Positions 59,966 through 64,000 of a DNA stretch of 64,000 bases are shown here, one piece after another. The position numbers were made by a program, and so were the translations under genes. The notes beneath the pieces were generated by a model. That model was not told where the DNA came from. It ran no database searches and saw only the letters and a program-made list of their open reading frames with translations. Source of the stretch: Roseococcus sp. SDR (lineage in GTDB: Bacteria > Pseudomonadota > Alphaproteobacteria > Acetobacterales > Acetobacteraceae); the NCBI RefSeq assembly GCF_019083995.1, contig NZ_JAHRCU010000020.1, forward strand, positions 29,579 through 93,578. The letters are read 5' to 3'. Within the stretch, counting starts at the first letter, position 1. Each line of letters opens with the position of its first letter.

Positions 59966-61378
59966 TCAATGGCCGGCATTCTCGCCCGAGAAATCGGGCG
60001 CTTCCAGGCCCGAGGCTTCGAGCTGGCGGACGAGCTGGGCTTTCAGCCGCTCCAGCCCCGCCTCGGTCTTTGCCTCGCAGCGGGCGACCAGCACGGCCTG
60101 GGTGTTGGAGGCGCGCAGCAGCCACCAGCCATCCTCGCTCAGCACGCGCACGCCATCCACCGCCTGGACCTGCGCGCCCTCGGTGGCGAGGCGGCCGCGG
60201 ACCTCCTCGATCACCTCGAACTTGCGGGTCTCGTCGCAGTTGAAGCGCAGCTCGGGGGTGTTGAGCACCACGGGCAGGGCGGCGCGCATCTGCGCCAGGC
60301 TTTCGGAGCTGCGGGCCAGGATGTCGAGCAGGCGGACGCCGGAATAGAGCGCGTCGTCGAAGCCATACCACTTGTCGGCGAAGAAGGTGTGGCCGGACAT
60401 CTCGCCGGCCAGCGGGCAGCCGGTCTCGGCCATCTTCTGCTTGATGAGGCTGTGGCCGGTCTTCCACATGAGCGGCTGGCCGCCGGCCTTGGCGACCTCG
60501 TCAAACAGGACCTGGCTCGCCTTCACATCGGCGATGATGGTGGCGCCCGGATGCGCCTTCAGCACATCGCGCGCGAGGACGACGAGGAGCTGGTCGCCGA
60601 AGAGCATATGCCCCTCGCCATCCACCACGCCGATGCGGTCGGCATCGCCGTCGAAGGCGATGCCGAGATCGGCGCCTTCGGCCTTCACCCGGGCGATGAT
60701 CTGCTCGAGGTTCTTGAGCACCGTCGGGTCGGGGTGGTGGTTCGGGAAATTGCCGTCGATCTCGCCATTGATGACGACGTGCTTGCCGGGGAGCTTCTTC
60801 ACCAGGCGCTCGGTGATCGCGCCGCCGGAGCCATTGCCCGGGTCCCAGACCACGTTCAGCGTCTTTCCGCCGCCCGCATAATCCTGGACCATGCGGGTGA
60901 TATAGGCCTCGCTGACATCCACGTCGCGCGCCGTGCCGGGCTTCTCGGGCACCACGTCGCCCGAGGCGGCCATGGCGCCGAGCGCCTGGATGTCCTTTCC
61001 GAAGAACGGCTTCTTGCCGATCATCATCTTGAAGCCGTTATAGTTCGGCGGGTTGTGGCTGCCGGTCAGCATCACCGCGCCATCGGCCTTCTGGTCGTAG
61101 CTGGCGAAGTAGAGCATGGGCGTGGGCCCGCAGCCGATGCGGATCACCTCCATGCCGGAGGCGACGAGGCCGGCCACCAGGTGCTTCTGCAATTCGGGCG
61201 AGGAGAGCCGGCCATCCCAGCCGACCGCCACGCGGGAACCGCCGGAGCGCGCGATGATGCTGCCGAAGACGCGGCCGATGGCGAAGGCATCGGCGGGGTT
61301 CAGCGTCTGCCCCACGATGCCGCGAATGTCGTATTCGCGCAGCGAGGTCTTGTCGAACTGGTGCTGGAAAGCGGCCAT
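59966..61378 (-). CDS. manB: Phosphomannomutase/phosphoglucomutase
   Basis: This 470-residue alpha-D-phosphohexomutase has REYDIRGIVGQTLNPADAFA at the start, the phosphoserine loop in TGSHNPPNYNGFKM (Ser about 104), the Mg-binding DGDADRIGVV, sugar-binding GEMSGHTFF and the phosphate-binding LLRASNTQAVLVARCEA. It interconverts hexose-6-phosphate and hexose-1-phosphate, feeding GDP-mannose or UDP-glucose synthesis (AlgC/PgmG type). The start overlaps the ugd stop (TGATG). The N-terminus is full length. Confidence 0.93.
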   Translation of the reverse strand: MAAFQHQFDKTSLREYDIRGIVGQTLNPADAFAIGRVFGSIIARSGGSRVAVGWDGRLSSPELQKHLVAGLVASGMEVIRIGCGPTPMLYFASYDQKADGAVMLTGSHNPPNYNGFKMMIGKKPFFGKDIQALGAMAASGDVVPEKPGTARDVDVSEAYITRMVQDYAGGGKTLNVVWDPGNGSGGAITERLVKKLPGKHVVINGEIDGNFPNHHPDPTVLKNLEQIIARVKAEGADLGIAFDGDADRIGVVDGEGHMLFGDQLLVVLARDVLKAHPGATIIADVKASQVLFDEVAKAGGQPLMWKTGHSLIKQKMAETGCPLAGEMSGHTFFADKWYGFDDALYSGVRLLDILARSSESLAQMRAALPVVLNTPELRFNCDETRKFEVIEEVRGRLATEGAQVQAVDGVRVLSEDGWWLLRASNTQAVLVARCEAKTEAGLERLKAQLVRQLEASGLEAPDFSGENAGH

Positions 61379-62697
61379 CAGGGTCGTCCGATCGAATGAT
61401 AGGTGAAGCCCGCCTCACGCATCGCGGCGGGGTCGTAGACATTGCGCAGGTCGAGCATCACGCGGCCGCCCATGGCGCCCGCGAGTTTCTCCGGCGAGAT
61501 GTTGCGGAACTCGTTCCACTCGGTGAGCAGCACCACGGCCTCGGCCCCCGCCACGGCATCGAGCGCATTGGCGGCATAGTGGACGGCGGCCGGCAGCAGC
61601 GGGCGGGCGGCCTCCATCCCCTGCGGGTCGAAGGCGCGGATCACGGCGCCGGCGGCGGCGAGCTTGGGGACGATTTCGAGCGAGGGCGCATCGCGCATGT
61701 CGTCCGTCTCGGGCTTGAAGGTCAGGCCCAGCACGGCAATGGTCTTGCCCGCGACGCTGCCGCCGCAGGCCGCGATCACGCGATCCGCCATGGCGGTCTT
61801 GCGGCCGTCATTCACCGCGATGGTGGCTTCCACCAGGCGCAGCGGCGTGCCGAGATCCTGGCCCGTGCGCGCGAAGGCCAGCGTGTCCTTCGGGAAGCAG
61901 GAGCCGCCATAGCCGGGCCCCGCATGCAGGAACTTGCGCCCGATGCGGTTGTCGAGGCCGATGCCGCGCGCGACCTGCTGCACATCGGCGCCGGCCTTCT
62001 CGCAGAGATCGGCCACCTCGTTGATGAAGCTGATCTTCATGGCGAGGAAGGCGTTGGCGGCGTATTTGATGATCTCGGCGGTCTCGAGGCCGGTCGCCAC
62101 GATCGGCGTCTCGATCAGATAGAGGGGGCGGTAGAGGCGCTTGAGCACGGCTTCGGCGCGGGCGCCGGCCTCGCCCTCCTCGATGCCGATCACCACACGG
62201 TCGGGCCGCATGAAGTCGCCGATGGCGGCACCCTCCCGCAGAAATTCCGGATTGGAGGCGACGGCGATGTCGAGATCGGGCCGGGCGGCCTTCACGCGGC
62301 GCTTCACCTCGCGCCCCGTGCCGACCGGGACCGTGGATTTGGTGACGAGGACGAGCGGGCCCTTCGCCGCGCGCGCCACCTGCTCGGCGGCGGCGAAGAC
62401 GTAGCTGAGGTCGGCATGGCCATCGCCGCGCCGGGTGGGCGTGCCGACGGCGAGGAAGACGGCCTCCGCCCCCTCCACCGCCTCGTCCAGGTTCGTCGTG
62501 AAGCTCAGGCGTCCCTCGCGCGCATTGTCGGCGACGAGGTGATCGAGGCGCGGCTCGTAGATGGGGATGCGGCCGGCCTTCAGGGCCTCGATCTTCGCGG
62601 GGTCGGTGTCCACCACCGCCACATCCACGCCGAATTCGGCGAAGCAGGCGCCCGAGACGAGCCCGACATAGCCCGCGCCGATCATGACAATCTTCAT
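61378..62697 (-). CDS. ugd: UDP-glucose 6-dehydrogenase
   Basis: This 439-residue enzyme makes UDP-glucuronate with two NAD. It has the Rossmann GAGYVGLVSGACFAEFG, FLAVGTPTRRGDGHADLSYV, STVPVGTGREVKRRV, NPEFLREGAAIGDFMRPDRV, the Lys/Asn region IIKYAANAFLAMKISFINEV and catalytic Cys in GPGYGGSCFPKDT (about 260). The C-terminal UDP-binding domain has LTFKPETDDMRDAPSLEI. It is coupled to manB. Upstream galU makes its substrate, but a dispersed repeat lies between the two genes. Confidence 0.96.
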   Translation of the reverse strand: MKIVMIGAGYVGLVSGACFAEFGVDVAVVDTDPAKIEALKAGRIPIYEPRLDHLVADNAREGRLSFTTNLDEAVEGAEAVFLAVGTPTRRGDGHADLSYVFAAAEQVARAAKGPLVLVTKSTVPVGTGREVKRRVKAARPDLDIAVASNPEFLREGAAIGDFMRPDRVVIGIEEGEAGARAEAVLKRLYRPLYLIETPIVATGLETAEIIKYAANAFLAMKISFINEVADLCEKAGADVQQVARGIGLDNRIGRKFLHAGPGYGGSCFPKDTLAFARTGQDLGTPLRLVEATIAVNDGRKTAMADRVIAACGGSVAGKTIAVLGLTFKPETDDMRDAPSLEIVPKLAAAGAVIRAFDPQGMEAARPLLPAAVHYAANALDAVAGAEAVVLLTEWNEFRNISPEKLAGAMGGRVMLDLRNVYDPAAMREAGFTYHSIGRP

Positions 62698-62705
62698 CTG
62701 TCTAT

Positions 62706-62761
62706 GCCCTCAAACGGCGGGCGGCGGCTCCGCCGCCTTGCCTTCGCCGCGTTGCGGATGC
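62706..62761 (-). repeat. Dispersed multi-hairpin repeat, copy D
   Basis: Read on the minus strand: GCATCCGC-AAC-GCGGC, GAAGGCAAG, a hairpin GCGGCGG-AGC-CGCCGC type (62721-62736), and the tail CCCGCCGTTTGAGGGC (62706-62721). The first hairpin is shorter than in other copies, and the second stem is changed on both arms. It sits between galU and ugd in a 153-base gap; the rest of the gap up to 62850 is G/C-rich with further GCGCG inverted repeats and no gene. Confidence 0.72.
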
Positions 62762-62850
62762 GCCCGGCCGGAGGCCCGGTTGGGCGGCGCCGCGCGGCTT
62801 GCGCGCGGATTCCGGGGTGGCGTGCCGGGAGGCGGTCACGCGACCGGCCC

Positions 62851-63720
62851 TCACCGGTAGTTTTCGAGGAACTGCCGCACGGCGGGCGCGATCTCGGGGC
62901 GGGCGAGGGCGAAGGCGATCTGCGCCTCCAGGAAGCCCACCTTGTCGCCGCAGTCGAAGCGGCGGCCTTCGTAGCGCAGGCCGTGGAAGGGCTGGGTGCC
63001 GATGAGCTTGGCCATGCTGTCCGTCAGCTGGATTTCGCCGCCTGAGCCCTTCTCCATCTTGGAGAGATGGCCGATCACCTCGGGCATCAGCACGTAGCGG
63101 CCGATGATGGTGAGGTTGGAGGGCGCCTTGTCGATGGGCGGCTTCTCGACCAGGCCCTTCACGGAGACGAGCTTGCCCATGTCCTTCTCGATGTCGAGCA
63201 CGCCGTACTTGTTCACGCGCTCCATCGGCACTTCCTCGATGGCGACGACATTGCCGCCGGTCTCGGCATAGGCCTCGGCCAGCTGGCCGATGCAGGGCTT
63301 CTCGCACTGCATCAGGTCATCGGGCAGGAGGATGGCGAAGGGGTCGTCGCCGATGAAGGCGCGGGCGCACCAGATGGCGTGGCCGAGGCCGAGCGGCACC
63401 TGCTGGCGCACGGTCAGCAGGCTGCCGGGCGTGATGGCGAGGCCGCGCAGCTCGTTCAGGATCTCGGTCTTGGCGCGCTCTTCGAGCGTCTTCTCCAGCT
63501 CATAGGCCACGTCGAAATGCTCGACGATGCTGGTCTTGCCGCGGCCGGTGACGAAGCAGAACTGCTCGATGCCGGCGGCGCGCGCCTCATCCACCGCATA
63601 TTGGATGAGCGGCCGGTCCACGACGGGCAGCATTTCCTTCGCCAGCGCCTTGGTGGCGGGCAGAAAGCGCGTCCCCATCCCGGCAACGGGCATGACGGCC
63701 TTCTTCAGCGGCTTGGGCAT
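62851..63720 (-). CDS. galU: UTP-glucose-1-phosphate uridylyltransferase
   Basis: This 289-residue nucleotidyltransferase makes UDP-glucose. The signature GMGTRFLPATKALAKEMLPV is at the N-terminus, with IQYAVDEARAAGIEQFCFVT, GHAIWCARAFIGDDPFAILL and the active-site region EKPPIDKAPSNLTIIGRYVL. It is the first gene of the galU-(repeat)-ugd-manB set, which supplies precursors for exopolysaccharide or LPS. Normal length. Confidence 0.96.
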   Translation of the reverse strand: MPKPLKKAVMPVAGMGTRFLPATKALAKEMLPVVDRPLIQYAVDEARAAGIEQFCFVTGRGKTSIVEHFDVAYELEKTLEERAKTEILNELRGLAITPGSLLTVRQQVPLGLGHAIWCARAFIGDDPFAILLPDDLMQCEKPCIGQLAEAYAETGGNVVAIEEVPMERVNKYGVLDIEKDMGKLVSVKGLVEKPPIDKAPSNLTIIGRYVLMPEVIGHLSKMEKGSGGEIQLTDSMAKLIGTQPFHGLRYEGRRFDCGDKVGFLEAQIAFALARPEIAPAVRQFLENYR

Positions 63721-63819
63721 CCGATTTCATCCCTGACTGTCGAGAATTGACGTGTTGCCACGCCCAAGGCCCAGGCGACAAGCCGTGCCACGTGACGATC
63801 TGCGTCGGCGGCCCGGGCG

Positions 63820-64000
63820 TCAGCCGCCGCTGCGGGCAACCTGCTGGGGCCGGGGCGTGGCGGGCGTCTGGGAGGCGGGCGCCTGCGTGGTGCGTGGCGG
63901 CGTGCGGGTCGTGGCGGCGGGACGGGTCTGTGGCGTGGCCGGCTGCGTGGCGGGGCGTGCGGCCCGCGAAGGCTGGCTGGCCGCGGGCTGGGTGGCAGGG
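63820..64000 (-). CDS. C-terminal end of a proline/threonine-rich protein (partial)
   Basis: An open frame on the minus strand enters from the window edge and stops with TGA at 63820-63822. The visible 60 residues are almost wholly A, P, T, Q, R and S (for example TQAPASQTPATPRPQQVARS), a low-complexity tail typical of envelope or periplasmic proteins. The main domain is outside the window. It lies 97 bases upstream of galU in the same direction. Confidence 0.55.
   Translation of the reverse strand, partial: PATQPAASQPSRAARPATQPATPQTRPAATTRTPPRTTQAPASQTPATPRPQQVARSGG

Overview
The window comes from a high-GC alphaproteobacterium, most likely of the Acetobacteraceae (Roseomonas or Roseococcus type). 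The grounds are strong G/C bias at third codon positions, six tripartite-tricarboxylate ('Bug') type periplasmic receptors, PuuE-like polysaccharide deacetylases and an alphaproteobacterial TauE/TIGR02186 gene pair. The species cannot be named from this sequence alone.

Layout. 1-2.7 kb is the right end of an integrative element: tightly overlapped small genes (a TraR/DksA-type zinc finger, a DUF4326 protein, an excisionase-like protein) ending in a tyrosine integrase that points at the 3' end of an elongator tRNA-Met, the probable attachment site. 2.8-7.1 kb is core translation (rpmI-rplT, a terminator, pheS-pheT). 7.2-12 kb holds a DUF4406 protein, a glycine-zipper lipoprotein, dapF-mtaB-ftsY and a MaoC protein. 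12-14.4 kb has three unrecognised lipoproteins. 14.5-20.6 kb looks catabolic: Bug receptor, alpha/beta hydrolase, two polysaccharide deacetylase/PuuE-like enzymes, an intradiol dioxygenase and an FMN 2-hydroxyacid dehydrogenase. 20.7-24.6 kb has a chemoreceptor, a Bug receptor and a hydrolase. 25-29.5 kb has iscR plus a cysteine desulfurase, facing etfB-etfA-hbd.

29.5-33 kb contains an XRE regulator whose start lies in a 146-bp tandem triplication, followed by Smr, lutC and lutB. 33-38.6 kb is a mix of a Bug receptor, an MDR oxidoreductase, a LysR regulator, a DJ-1/PfpI protein, a phosphatase, DoxX and LysE, with a 107-bp palindromic element between the last two. 38.7-41 kb is rpsF-rpsR-DUF2232-rplI. 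41.1-45.1 kb has two paralogous degenerate EAL-like proteins and an HldE-like kinase with a decayed second domain. 46.6-51 kb has nudC and cydAB with a GbsR-type regulator. 51-54.3 kb holds a TSUP transporter-TIGR02186-universal stress protein-DUF2459 cluster. 54.4-59.6 kb has a 5'-nucleotidase, an oligopeptide-type binding protein and tandem Bug receptors. 60-63.7 kb is the sugar-nucleotide set galU, ugd and pgm/manB, which supplies UDP-glucose, UDP-glucuronate and hexose-1-phosphates for surface polysaccharide.

The most unusual features are not single genes. One is a dispersed intergenic repeat built of two or more hairpins, with compensatory changes in the stems and a constant tail, found at four loci (one of them amplified in tandem). 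Others are a 107-bp palindromic element that supplies the stop codons of both neighbours, a 199-bp stretch coding in two frames (excisionase-like/integrase), a heptose kinase with a relic nucleotidyltransferase domain, and a tandem pair of EAL-like proteins without catalytic motifs.
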